Below, piece after piece: positions 35,630 through 44,096 of a stretch of DNA of 64,000 nt; position 1 is the stretch's first letter; each line of letters starts with the position of its first letter. The notes under the pieces are model-generated. The model searched no databases. It had not been told where the DNA came from and worked only from the letters and a program-made list of their open reading frames with translations. The stretch is taken from NCBI RefSeq assembly GCF_000420445.1, contig NZ_ATUY01000003.1, positions 69,785-133,784 on the forward strand. Reading direction: 5' to 3'. The translations under genes were made by a program, and so were the position numbers. The DNA comes from Actinotignum urinale DSM 15805. GTDB lineage: Bacteria; Actinomycetota; Actinomycetes; Actinomycetales; Actinomycetaceae.

Positions 35630-38520
35630 TACAATATCCCCTTCTTTTGTAGGTATCTTAACGCAAACCAGCCGAGCGGAACACGCAACCAGAAGGTGAC
35701 TAAACGATACAGAATCGCGACGGAAAATGCCACAGAATAAGGAATCCCCGCAAGAACAAGACCACCTGTGAGGGCTGTTTCCACAGGGCCAATACCACCC
35801 GGGGACGGAACCACAGAACCAACCGAATTAGAAACAAGGAAGGTGACGGCGAGAGAGACAAGAGGGAGGGTTTTGCCGAAGGCAGCAAGGGCGAAACCGA
35901 AAGCCCCCACAAAGCCAACTGTTTGGACGAGTGCCCCTCCAAAGCCTAGGAGTAGGCGGGAAGGATGCGTGCCAAGCCATACGAGGCGTGGCCAGACCTG
36001 CTCGATAGTCGGGCGCAAAAGGCGCAGGAGGAATTGGCGGAAGGGGCGAATAAAGAAAATACCCGCAATGGCAAGAATAATGAGGATAATTCCGATAATG
36101 ACGGAGAAGCTGGGGGCGCTTAAATTACCGAAATCTCCAGTGAGGAGCCCCAAAAGGAGAAGCAGTAACACCGTTGAGAGGAACTGGGCAATCTGCACAA
36201 GCGAAACCGTGGCAACCGCAACCGGTGTGGAAATATTGCGGCGCTGAAGGTAGCGAAGGTTAATGGCTGCCGGGCCGATACCCGCCGGGGTTACAAGGCC
36301 AACAACGCTTGCAGCAACCTGAACTAGGCTCGCCTGGAAGGTCGGAATTTTTTCCGCAACATAGGCTTTGAGGCTGATTGCGGACCCAACATACGTGGCA
36401 AGCCCTGCAAGGAATGCCGGGAGAATAAACCAGGGGTTCGCAGCAGCTAAGGTTTGCTTCAACTCCTGGAAGTTAATAGAACCCAAAAGAATGAAAATTG
36501 CGACCACGCCGATGACGATGGTGACGGCAGTTTTTGCGGAGAAGCGCCGAAGTTGAACGGCGTCAGATTCAAGAGGGGTCGATGCGGGTAGTTGCGCAAC
36601 AACGGCATTGCGCAGCTCTTGAAGAGCATTCTTTTCGTTCAGCATAGCGAGCGTTTCGGCGGGCATAATGGTTTTTTGCAAAGTAGGCGCAACGTAAGTG
36701 AGGCGATTTTTTCCAACATTGCGCAGTGCAACCGCAACGGCACGATCCTTGCCCACAAGTCCCGCCTGCATTGCCAGGAGTTGAGCCATATCAATATGTC
36801 GCGAAATTTCTGTGGACGAAATTTTGCCGTGGCGCCATTGAACAAAATTGACGACGTTGGTTGATGCGGTTGCGCCGTTGCGTGTTGGTCCTGTGGCGTT
36901 GGATGCGCCTTCTACCGCGCCCTCCGTCGTACCTTCTACTACGCTTTGCGTCGCGCCTTCGTCGGAGTCGAATGAGGCATTCGCTGACTGGCTCTCTCCA
37001 GCGCCCGCGTCAGTTAAAGCTGAAGTGCGGGTGCCAATGATTCCTGCACGAATATCTTGATGCGTGAGGCCCACCTTGTGAGCACGTCGCAACGTCTCCC
37101 ACGCCCCGTCGAGAATCTCATCCGTTATCTCCTCGCGAGGTAAGTCGGAGAGCGGAATATCTTGCGTATCTGCAAAGGTAACAATGGAGGAGGATTGCGC
37201 AGTTGCGTAGTGTATCGTGCTCGCAGGTGTCAGCCCATGCGAATGTGCCACATGGTGCATAAGGAGAATCCGCTCGGCAGTTTCCAGCGTCGTCTCAGCG
37301 GCCTGGAATGTGGATGTGGTGAGCGTTAACCGTTGCCACCACGCAGATAAACGTCCGAGAACGAGCTGATCCGAGTCAATAACAATGGCGAAATGTTTCT
37401 CGCCCGTGGTGGTGGTGACGAAATAGTGGCGGTCCGTTGCTGACGAGTAGAAAGGCGTGTGGTTGTTCAAGGTGTCGTCAATAATCGCCCGTGCGTCAAC
37501 ATCTTTCAAAAGTGTTGTTTCGACGACGATAGATTTTTCGTCGTTCGCCTTGGGTGTTTGTCCCAGTTTTGTGGGTTTCTTACGTGCGGCTGTTGCTGTG
37601 CTGAGCGCGGCTTTGGGAATGGGGGATGCAGAATCCGAGTCGGGTGGGGTGTCGCTGTCAATGAATCGTCGAAAATCTTCGATGCCGATACTATCCGTGT
37701 AGCCGAGTTGCCCAGAAGTTGTAATATTCCATGCGTGAACAGGGGTTTCGGGGGGCGGGTCGATGCGAATCGCGCTACTAACGTCAAGCCCTGCACGCCG
37801 GAGGAGGGTAATAATGTTGGCGCCGAGCATGCGGTCGGGGGCGTCGCCGATAATGTAGAGGGCAAAATATGCGCAAGCTGTCCCAATGAACACCGTAATA
37901 AGTGCGCCGGGAAGAGTTTGCACTCCTTGAAGAATGGAAATGACAAGGACGATGCCGAGAAGCCACCAGCCGGTGTTGGTGAGTCGGCTTTTTCTGGCCG
38001 TTCCTGCCACGACGAGGAGAACGGCAATAATGGACACGTAGGGAAGCATTCCTACGGACACTTGTTCGTCGAGACTTCCCGAAATGGCTATAGTGGCGCG
38101 GGCGTGGGGGAGGTAGCGTTCGAGGAGGAAAACGCCAAGATACGAGATGCTGAGCGCCGCGGTGAGTGCGGTGAGTGCGGTGGCGAGGGCGCGCCAGCGG
38201 TAGGTTCGTATCATATCAACGATAAGAAGGATAGGCAGGAAAAGCCCGAGCATTCCTTCCAGCACATTGATGGGGAGGAAAACTATGGTGTGAACAAGAT
38301 CTTCGGTAGCGTGAGCAACGTCTTGCGTGACGGCAATTGTTGTGGTGTAACCGTATTTTGTGAGGAGAATCATTGAGCCGACAACGAGGAGGCTAATGAT
38401 TCCGCTTAAGAGGTTGGCAGGACGGCGTGCCCAACGGGCAATGTCGTCAACAAGAAGCGCCGTGCTTGTGTGTGTGAGGCTGGCTTCTTCGAGGGGTTGC
38501 GCCGTAAGATTCTGTGCCAT
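35629..38520 (-). CDS. Large membrane protein: kinase-like region fused to UPF0104/LPG-synthase-type flippase domain
   Basis: The 963-residue protein has three parts. Residues 1-235 hold about seven helices. Residues about 240-620 are soluble, with a degenerate kinase-like segment; THQDIRAGII near 490 sits where a catalytic HGDLxxxN loop would be, with VQWRHGKIS after an acidic Ser/Thr/Gly-rich insert. Residues about 657-963 form an eight-helix UPF0104 domain (VTPAGIGPAAINLRYLQRRN and PSPGGIGPVETALTGG), the fold of the MprF flippase. Similar fused proteins occur across actinobacteria. The missing catalytic asparagine and DFG suggest a pseudokinase. It overlaps the DUF2079 gene by one base. 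Likely role: lipid or lipid-sugar translocation; substrate unknown. Confidence 0.8.
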   Translation of the reverse strand: MAQNLTAQPLEEASLTHTSTALLVDDIARWARRPANLLSGIISLLVVGSMILLTKYGYTTTIAVTQDVAHATEDLVHTIVFLPINVLEGMLGLFLPILLIVDMIRTYRWRALATALTALTAALSISYLGVFLLERYLPHARATIAISGSLDEQVSVGMLPYVSIIAVLLVVAGTARKSRLTNTGWWLLGIVLVISILQGVQTLPGALITVFIGTACAYFALYIIGDAPDRMLGANIITLLRRAGLDVSSAIRIDPPPETPVHAWNITTSGQLGYTDSIGIEDFRRFIDSDTPPDSDSASPIPKAALSTATAARKKPTKLGQTPKANDEKSIVVETTLLKDVDARAIIDDTLNNHTPFYSSATDRHYFVTTTTGEKHFAIVIDSDQLVLGRLSAWWQRLTLTTSTFQAAETTLETAERILLMHHVAHSHGLTPASTIHYATAQSSSIVTFADTQDIPLSDLPREEITDEILDGAWETLRRAHKVGLTHQDIRAGIIGTRTSALTDAGAGESQSANASFDSDEGATQSVVEGTTEGAVEGASNATGPTRNGATASTNVVNFVQWRHGKISSTEISRHIDMAQLLAMQAGLVGKDRAVAVALRNVGKNRLTYVAPTLQKTIMPAETLAMLNEKNALQELRNAVVAQLPASTPLESDAVQLRRFSAKTAVTIVIGVVAIFILLGSINFQELKQTLAAANPWFILPAFLAGLATYVGSAISLKAYVAEKIPTFQASLVQVAASVVGLVTPAGIGPAAINLRYLQRRNISTPVAVATVSLVQIAQFLSTVLLLLLLGLLTGDFGNLSAPSFSVIIGIILIILAIAGIFFIRPFRQFLLRLLRPTIEQVWPRLVWLGTHPSRLLLGFGGALVQTVGFVGAFGFALAAFGKTLPLVSLAVTFLVSNSVGSVVPSPGGIGPVETALTGGLVLAGIPYSVAFSVAILYRLVTFWLRVPLGWFALRYLQKKGIL

Positions 38521-38592
38521 TCTGCAATTCTAAGCTAAACTGCAAGGTTTTGCCCTTTCCCGCACGGAGTTGATTTGTTGTGGAGTGCGTCT

Positions 38593-41316
38593 TTAGGCTC
38601 GGCGCAGGCGCAGGGAGTTCAGCACCACAATCACGGAGCTGGACGCCATGGCTGCGGCTGCTAAGCCGGGAAGCACGATTCCTGCAACGGCCGCCGGAAT
38701 GGCAACCGCATTGTAGGCAAAAGCCCAGCCGAGATTTTCGCGGATAACTCGCAAGGTGCGTGAAGAGAGACGTAGCGCCGAAGGTACCATCGCTACGTCG
38801 GAATTCACCACAACAATATCGGACGTGGCTTTCGCGACATCCGTCCCGCTCCCCATAGCAATAGACAAATCAGCACGCGCAAGAGCGGCTGCATCGTTCA
38901 CGCCGTCGCCAACCATCGCAACGTGGCGATTTTCGGCCTGAAGCTCCGCAACAATACGCTCCTTGTCCTCCGGCAAGACGTGTGCGTGAACTCGCGCAAT
39001 ACCAAGCTCTCGAGCAACAGCCTCCGTCGCCGGCGCGTTATCCCCGGACGCCAACACAGGCTCGATTCCCATGTCTTTCAGGGCTTTAATGACGTCCGCA
39101 GAATTTGTGCGAACCGTGTCTCTAACACCGATAACGCCAAGCGCCACACCATTTTCTTCTACGACGACGACACTCATACCTCGATGGGCAAGATTATCTG
39201 AAGCCTTCTCGGTATCACCGAGTTCGACCCCGCGTTCCTTCATCCAGGCAATGTTGCCCATAGAGATTGGGGCGGGCGCAGCTTGCGTGGGTTGAGCGTT
39301 GTGCGCGGGTTGCGTTTCTTGTGTTTCTAGTGCGTCCGGCGTGTTGTTCGAGGTTTGCGCGGAAAGATTCACCGTGTTGTTGGATGTGGCAGTGGCGTCG
39401 GAATTCATCGTACCTACGCCCTTGATACCGCGACCCGCGACGTTTTCAAAATTTGCGACAACAACGGGTGTGATGCCACGTTCCTTGGCGCTCGCGGTAA
39501 TTGCGCGCGCGATCGGGTGTTCGGAATGGGATTCCAGCCCGGCGGCAACCGCAAGGAGGCGGATTTCCTTCTCGTTTTCTAGCGAAACGGGGTGATTTTC
39601 TGACCGGGTTTCTTTTGAGTCGGCACTATTTTCTTGACGGGTTTCTTCCGAATCGGCACCATGTTTTAAGCTGTGCGCGGTAATAATTTCGTGAACCGCC
39701 ATTTTTGCGGTGGTGAGCGTTCCGGTTTTATCCAGAACAATCGTGTTGACCTTGTGGGCAGATTCCAAAATATCCGGTCCATGAATCAGAGCGCCCTTTT
39801 GAGCCGCGCGCCCGGAACCAACCATGAGTGCCACAGGAGTCGCAAGGCCGAGAGCGCAGGGGCAGGCGACAACAAGAATCGTCATCGCTGTCGTGAGGGA
39901 AAGTTCAACGCTGTGTCCCAAAAACATGCGCACAATGAAGGTGAGCACCGCAATAGTAATCACCGCGGGCACGAACACCGAAGAAATTTTATCCGCGAGT
40001 TTTTGTGCGGGGGCTTTCACACTTTGGGCGTGCTGAAGGGCGCGACCCATCTGCGCAAGGGTTGTATCCTTGCCGACGCGAGTTGCGCGAATATGAAGGG
40101 ATCCGGAGATGTTAATCGTAGCGCCCGTAACTTCCGCGCCTTCCGAGGCGTCAATAGGGGCAGACTCGCCGGTGAGCATGGATGCGTCAACCGCGCTATG
40201 CCCTTCCACAACAACGCCGTCAGTGGGGATGGATTCGCCGGGTTTTGCCGTGAAAATATCGCCACGCTGGATTGCCGAGGCGGGAACGATTTCGTCCACG
40301 CGGGTTCCGTTCGCGAGCTGAACACGGTGTGCGGAGGTTGCGCCCAAAGTGAGGAGTGCGCGCAGTGCGCTACCCGCATTGTACGTGGAACGCACTTCCA
40401 TCCAGCGTCCGAGGAGCAGGAACGTCACAATCATCGCTGCGGTTTCCCAATGCAGATGCGGTGCCATGGCGTGTGCTATGTTTGCCACATGTGTATTAGC
40501 TGAACTTGCCTCGTCTGCTAGGTCTGAGATGTGCGCGTCTGCCATGCTCCCCGCGCCGGAACCCGCCACGCTACCCAGCGAATGCATCCCGCTCATAGTC
40601 ATACGGTAATCTGCCGATCCCGCGCCTCCCCAAAAAATCGCCCAAATGGACCACAGCATAGCCGCGATAACACCCATAGAAATTAACGTGTCCATTGTTG
40701 TGGATCGGTGGCGCAACGACCGCGCCGCGCTAATATGGAACGGCCACGCACACCAGGTCGCAACCGGAATCGCGAGCGCACCCGCAATCCACTGCCAGTA
40801 GTCAAACTGAAGCGCCGGAACCATAGACATTGCGACAATCGGGACGGACAACACAAGAGACACATAGAATCGACGACGAATGTCGCGCGTTCTGCGCGTT
40901 TCTGCGTCAGAATTATCTACGCCGTCACTCACGGTTGCGTTGTTTGCGGAATACTTCGCGCAAGCCTTCGCGGAATCTTCCGCTGTGTCCAGCACGGAAT
41001 TTTCGGCCACATCTTTCACGGAGTCCTCTGCCGTGCTCGATTCGAAGGCGGTTAAAGACGCTGTGTCGTCGTACCCACGCGGGTAAATCACGCGCGCCTT
41101 GTAGCCTGCGCGTTCAACGGCGTCAATATACGCCGTTTCGTCCAAAGGCGCGCCCTCGCCCAATTTCACTAATGCAGTATTCGTGGCGAGATTGACGGAC
41201 GCGGTCACGCCTGGGAGTTTGCCGAGTTTTTTCTCCACGCGGTTCACGCAGGAAGCGCAGGTCATGCCGTCAATTGCCAGTTGGATTTCTGTTAAATGGG
41301 ATGCGTCTTGTTTCAT
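38593..41316 (-). CDS. copA: Copper-translocating P1B-type ATPase
   Basis: A 907-residue Cu(I) exporter. One N-terminal metal-binding domain (GMTCASC at 17-23), TGES in the actuator domain (MLTGESAP), ion-path CPC (VACPCALGLATP), phosphorylation DKTGT, SEHP histidine and GDGVNDAAALARAD are all present. It is longer than the usual 740-800 residues because of low-complexity inserts: an acidic Ala/Ser-rich stretch at about 85-145, a Met/His-rich loop between helices 3 and 4 at about 235-290 (MTMSGMHS; possible metal capture outside the membrane), and repeats in the nucleotide domain (SEETRQEN/SKETRSEN). It lies 271 bp after copZ on the same strand. No Shine-Dalgarno; CAGAAT lies six bases before the ATG. 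Confidence 0.95.
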   Translation of the reverse strand: MKQDASHLTEIQLAIDGMTCASCVNRVEKKLGKLPGVTASVNLATNTALVKLGEGAPLDETAYIDAVERAGYKARVIYPRGYDDTASLTAFESSTAEDSVKDVAENSVLDTAEDSAKACAKYSANNATVSDGVDNSDAETRRTRDIRRRFYVSLVLSVPIVAMSMVPALQFDYWQWIAGALAIPVATWCAWPFHISAARSLRHRSTTMDTLISMGVIAAMLWSIWAIFWGGAGSADYRMTMSGMHSLGSVAGSGAGSMADAHISDLADEASSANTHVANIAHAMAPHLHWETAAMIVTFLLLGRWMEVRSTYNAGSALRALLTLGATSAHRVQLANGTRVDEIVPASAIQRGDIFTAKPGESIPTDGVVVEGHSAVDASMLTGESAPIDASEGAEVTGATINISGSLHIRATRVGKDTTLAQMGRALQHAQSVKAPAQKLADKISSVFVPAVITIAVLTFIVRMFLGHSVELSLTTAMTILVVACPCALGLATPVALMVGSGRAAQKGALIHGPDILESAHKVNTIVLDKTGTLTTAKMAVHEIITAHSLKHGADSEETRQENSADSKETRSENHPVSLENEKEIRLLAVAAGLESHSEHPIARAITASAKERGITPVVVANFENVAGRGIKGVGTMNSDATATSNNTVNLSAQTSNNTPDALETQETQPAHNAQPTQAAPAPISMGNIAWMKERGVELGDTEKASDNLAHRGMSVVVVEENGVALGVIGVRDTVRTNSADVIKALKDMGIEPVLASGDNAPATEAVARELGIARVHAHVLPEDKERIVAELQAENRHVAMVGDGVNDAAALARADLSIAMGSGTDVAKATSDIVVVNSDVAMVPSALRLSSRTLRVIRENLGWAFAYNAVAIPAAVAGIVLPGLAAAAMASSSVIVVLNSLRLRRA
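39602..39668. repeat. 33-bp in-frame duplication inside copA
   Basis: Two related 33-bp units (39602-39634 and 39635-39667) encode the paired 11-residue S-E/K-ETRxEN segments in the nucleotide-binding region, a poorly conserved loop. Confidence 0.65.
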
Positions 41317-41389
41317 GAAAGTATTCTGTTGCGTTATATGGAATGTGGTATTCGGTGCGAAGAAAAACGTTATGTATGTGGTAGGCGAC

Positions 41390-41586
41390 TGATTGCGTGT
41401 GGCGACGCATCCCGTAGGGGCAGGTGCGTGCCGGATGTGTCTGGTGCGCTACAGGTTTGCAGGTGTGCCAGGTGTGCAATATGAGTGCCAGATGCTACAG
41501 GGCGTGCCATGTGTGTGCAGTCGAGTAGGTGAAGTAATGTTTCGCGATGTTATGAGTTACGGCAGATGCGCGACGGGCGCGGATCC
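41390..41586. repeat. GTGCCAG-type low-complexity repeats between copZ and copA
   Basis: Multiple short copies of GTGCCrG / GTGTGCCAG recur through 41390-41530, forming G/T-rich DNA just past the copZ stop codon. Boundaries are approximate. No gene is seen. Confidence 0.5.
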
Positions 41587-41820
41587 TTAGTGACGTTCAA
41601 TTGTTGTGACGACGTAACCACCAGCATCGTCGACGGTTTCGCGCAAGGTATCGTCGTCCACATCGGTGTCTACCGTGACGACGGCGGAAGATTCTCCGCC
41701 CTTGACGAGGGTAACCTCGGTTTTTTCAACTCCGGGAAGGGCTTCGAGTTCTTCGGTGACGTGGTTAATGCAGTGTTCGCAACTCATTCCAGTGATTTTC
41801 AGCGATATTGTGTTGGCCAC
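41587..41820 (-). CDS. copZ: Copper chaperone (HMA domain), CopZ-like
   Basis: A 77-residue single heavy-metal-associated domain with GMSCEHC near 11-17, the Cu(I)-binding CxxC. GTG 41820 follows AGGGAG. It sits upstream of copA in the same orientation and would deliver Cu(I) to the exporter. The acidic content (DTDVDDDTL) is typical of cytosolic chaperones. No CsoR- or CopY-type regulator or recognisable copper operator is seen nearby. Confidence 0.92.
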   Translation of the reverse strand: MANTISLKITGMSCEHCINHVTEELEALPGVEKTEVTLVKGGESSAVVTVDTDVDDDTLRETVDDAGGYVVTTIERH

Positions 41821-42087
41821 GATTCTCCCTAACTCTTAAAAATATACGTAAGGTGCGCTACGTGTATGCGCAAGTCGCGCGGTGTATCGCAAGGTGCGCA
41901 ATAGTTCTATGTACGTTTGTGTACGTGTGCGTGTTGCGTGTACGCGCGAGGTGAACCTCGCAAAATGCGTAGCGTGAGTTAGGCGTATAGCGCCCGGACT
42001 CATGTGTTATAACGGTTTCGCGGGTTTTTTATTCCGTGCGGATGCGGGATAGGGCGTTGCGCATATGGGGCACGTGTGGGAGCGTTG

Positions 42088-42219
42088 AAATTCCTAGCGC
42101 GAAATCTTTATGCTTTCTTCGCACGTCGCGCGAAATCCGGTTAGTACGCCTTTGCGCATCGCACCAAATCCGGTTAGCCCGCTTTTATACGTCGTGCGAA
42201 ACTGTGGCTAGTGGGTGGT
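42088..42219. repeat. 33-bp tandem repeat, about 4 units, 3' of dedA
   Basis: Units at 42121-42153, 42154-42186 and 42187-42219, with a degenerate one before, share CGCGAAATCCGGTTAG. The array ends seven bases from the dedA stop codon. The rest of the 405-bp gap 41821-42225 is further short G/T/C-rich repeats (GTGCGC and GTGTACG motifs, 41850-41945), with no gene. Confidence 0.8.
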
Positions 42220-42225
42220 AAGTGC

Positions 42226-42984
42226 CTACTTTGTGTCCGCTACGCCCGCGGTGTCCGTAGCTTCCGCAATGTCCCCCGCCCCGTTTTTCTTTGCGCGGCG
42301 ATTCCTCACGACGCGGAAAATAATCCACAAAAGGACGACGAGGACGCACATGGCGATAACAATCTTGGAGAAAACATCCACATACCAGCCGACAATATCC
42401 CACTTTGCACCCAGGTAATATCCGGCGCCGATGAGGAAGGAGTTCCAGATCGCAGAACCGATGGTGGTAAGGATGGTGAATTTAAGGAAAGGCATGCGGG
42501 TAACTCCCGCGGGAAGTGAGATCAGAGAGCGGAAAATCGGCACCATCCTGCCGAAAAATACCGTCCATGTTCCGTGTTTATCGAACCATTTTTCGGTTTT
42601 ATCCACATCGGATTGTTTTGTGAGGGGGAGCCAGAGGAGAATTTTGCGGGTGCGTTCGCGGCCGAGCCACGCGCCCATGCCGTACAGCACCCATGCGCCT
42701 ATGAGGGAGCCTGCCGTCGTCCAGAGAAGAGCACCGATAAGTGTCATATTCGACGCGGGATTAGCAGCGGTGAAGCCCGCAAGCGGAAGAATAATTTCAG
42801 AAGGCAGTGGCGGGAAAATGTTTTCCAGGGCGATGAGGAAAGCTGCGCCCGCACCCCCAATATGGTCCATAATGCTTGTTACCCAGGCCGCGAGTCCCTC
42901 CATGTTCTGGGAGCCGTTGGCTTGCGCGTCGGCTTGCGCGAGGAAAATATTTGCATGAAAAGCTAGTAAGTTAAGGATGTTCAC
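42226..42984 (-). CDS. DedA family membrane protein
   Basis: A 252-residue DedA/SNARE-associated-fold protein. Signature ENIFPPLPSEIILPLAG near 53-70, the reentrant-loop motif FFGRMVPIFRSLISLPAG near 143-160 with its essential arginines, and NSFLIGAGYYLG near 180 are present. Members of this superfamily are linked to recycling of undecaprenyl phosphate or phospholipid scrambling across the membrane. GTG 42984 follows AGGAGATCC. The gene stands alone; the 410-bp gap upstream (42985-43394) contains the vapBC promoter and otherwise no gene. Confidence 0.92.
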   Translation of the reverse strand: MNILNLLAFHANIFLAQADAQANGSQNMEGLAAWVTSIMDHIGGAGAAFLIALENIFPPLPSEIILPLAGFTAANPASNMTLIGALLWTTAGSLIGAWVLYGMGAWLGRERTRKILLWLPLTKQSDVDKTEKWFDKHGTWTVFFGRMVPIFRSLISLPAGVTRMPFLKFTILTTIGSAIWNSFLIGAGYYLGAKWDIVGWYVDVFSKIVIAMCVLVVLLWIIFRVVRNRRAKKNGAGDIAEATDTAGVADTK

Positions 42985-43358
42985 GGATCTCCTAGCGTTG
43001 TGACTCGCCGCGTGTTGTTACGCTCAAACGAGGGGGTTGTTCTCGCGTGGGTTCGGCTTCACCCATTACGCACAACAAAGCGATCGCTAAAGAACGAGTC
43101 GTCGCCGTGGGGTTTGGCTTCACCGTTAGGGCCATTATGAGGTGGGGAGACGTTCTCCGTGGCACCTGTTTCGTAGTGTTGTATCGACGACGAAAAAGCG
43201 CTGGTGTTACATCTCCGCAACCAAAATGACCATATAAGGACATTCGCATTCTAGGGAGATTACCACGGATGGGTTGTGAGGGCGCGCTCAATGTGACCTG
43301 TTTCGCGAGTTGGGCTTGCGGAATGGAGGGTTTAACGTACTTTACTTAAGTAATGGCT

Positions 43359-43395
43359 TTGCATTAAAATAATGAATTTCGTTATATTAGTTACA
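43359..43395 (+). promoter_or_regulatory. vapBC promoter with near-palindromic operator
   Basis: -35 TTGCAT (43359-43364), 18-bp spacer, -10 TATATT (43383-43388), six bases, then the ATG at 43395, so the message should be leaderless. A near-palindrome ATAATGAATTTCGTTAT (43369-43385; one mismatch in eight) overlaps the -10. It is a plausible binding site for the antitoxin, as expected for autoregulation. Confidence 0.7.
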
Positions 43396-43682
43396 TGAAC
43401 ACCGTTTCCATTACTTCACAAGGTCAAGTCACTATACCTGTTGCGGTTCGTCGTGCTTGGGGGATTGAGAATGCGGATAAATTGCAAGCTCATTATGACG
43501 AAGAAACAAAAACACTTGCGTTGCGGCCTTACTCGTCGTTTGATGAAGTGATTCAGACACTTTCCTCGTTTTCGCCTAAAAAAGATAGAGAGTTTTTGGC
43601 AGACGTCAGCGACTTCTATGAGACTCATAGAGCGGCCGACGTGGGGGGAGTGCTGGACGAGTCTATTGACGGTAAAAGTTAA
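43395..43682 (+). CDS. vapB: AbrB/MazE-type antitoxin (VapB-like)
   Basis: A 95-residue protein. Residues 1-45 form a SpoVT/AbrB swapped-hairpin DNA-binding domain (SITSQGQVTIPVAVRRAWGI). The C-terminal half (SFDEVIQTL...DFYETHR) is the expected toxin-neutralising tail. It lies 9 bp before a PIN-domain gene in the same direction, the standard antitoxin-toxin order. The start has no Shine-Dalgarno but is six bases after a good -10. G+C looks lower than the flanks, a weak hint of acquisition. Confidence 0.88.
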   Translation: MNTVSITSQGQVTIPVAVRRAWGIENADKLQAHYDEETKTLALRPYSSFDEVIQTLSSFSPKKDREFLADVSDFYETHRAADVGGVLDESIDGKS

Positions 43683-43691
43683 GGAATTCTT

Positions 43692-44090
43692 GTGTCCTAT
43701 TCTTATATCGCTATTGATACGAACATTCTTCTGAGATTTATTTTGCAACACGATAATCCTCAGACTTCAACCGTGAATTCACTTTTCCAAGAGGCGACGA
43801 CGCTTGTTATTCCCGATCAGGCGCTTATTGAGGTCTGCTTTGTTCTGTCAAGACATTATGGCTACTCGCGCAAGGGAGTTGCAACGGTGTTGGGTGCTGT
43901 TACATCCATGCAACACGTGGTATGCGAATATGATGTATTAGAAAATTCGCTTGGTTTGTGGATGAAGTTCCCGAAGCTGAGTTTTGAGGATTGTTGGATG
44001 GTTTATTCGTGCGAGAAAAAAGGTATTGAACTTTTAACTCTAGATAAAAAATTAGCCAATCAAGCGCCGTCAGCGAAACTATTGGTTTAG
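43692..44090 (+). CDS. vapC: PIN-domain ribonuclease toxin (VapC-like)
   Basis: A 132-residue PIN-fold protein. The acidic metal-site residues can be placed: D9 in IAIDTN, E47 in LIEVCF, D100 in SFEDCW and D118 in LTLDKK. VapC toxins are Mg2+-dependent RNases that cut tRNA or rRNA; the target here is unknown. GTG 43692 follows AAGGA. It converges on purB with only 6 bp between stop codons. Confidence 0.88.
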   Translation: MSYSYIAIDTNILLRFILQHDNPQTSTVNSLFQEATTLVIPDQALIEVCFVLSRHYGYSRKGVATVLGAVTSMQHVVCEYDVLENSLGLWMKFPKLSFEDCWMVYSCEKKGIELLTLDKKLANQAPSAKLLV

Positions 44091-44096
44091 CTTGGA

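Noticed and set aside
42992-43291. Open frame upstream of dedA
   Set aside because: Lies in a low-complexity gap, has no ribosome site or family match.
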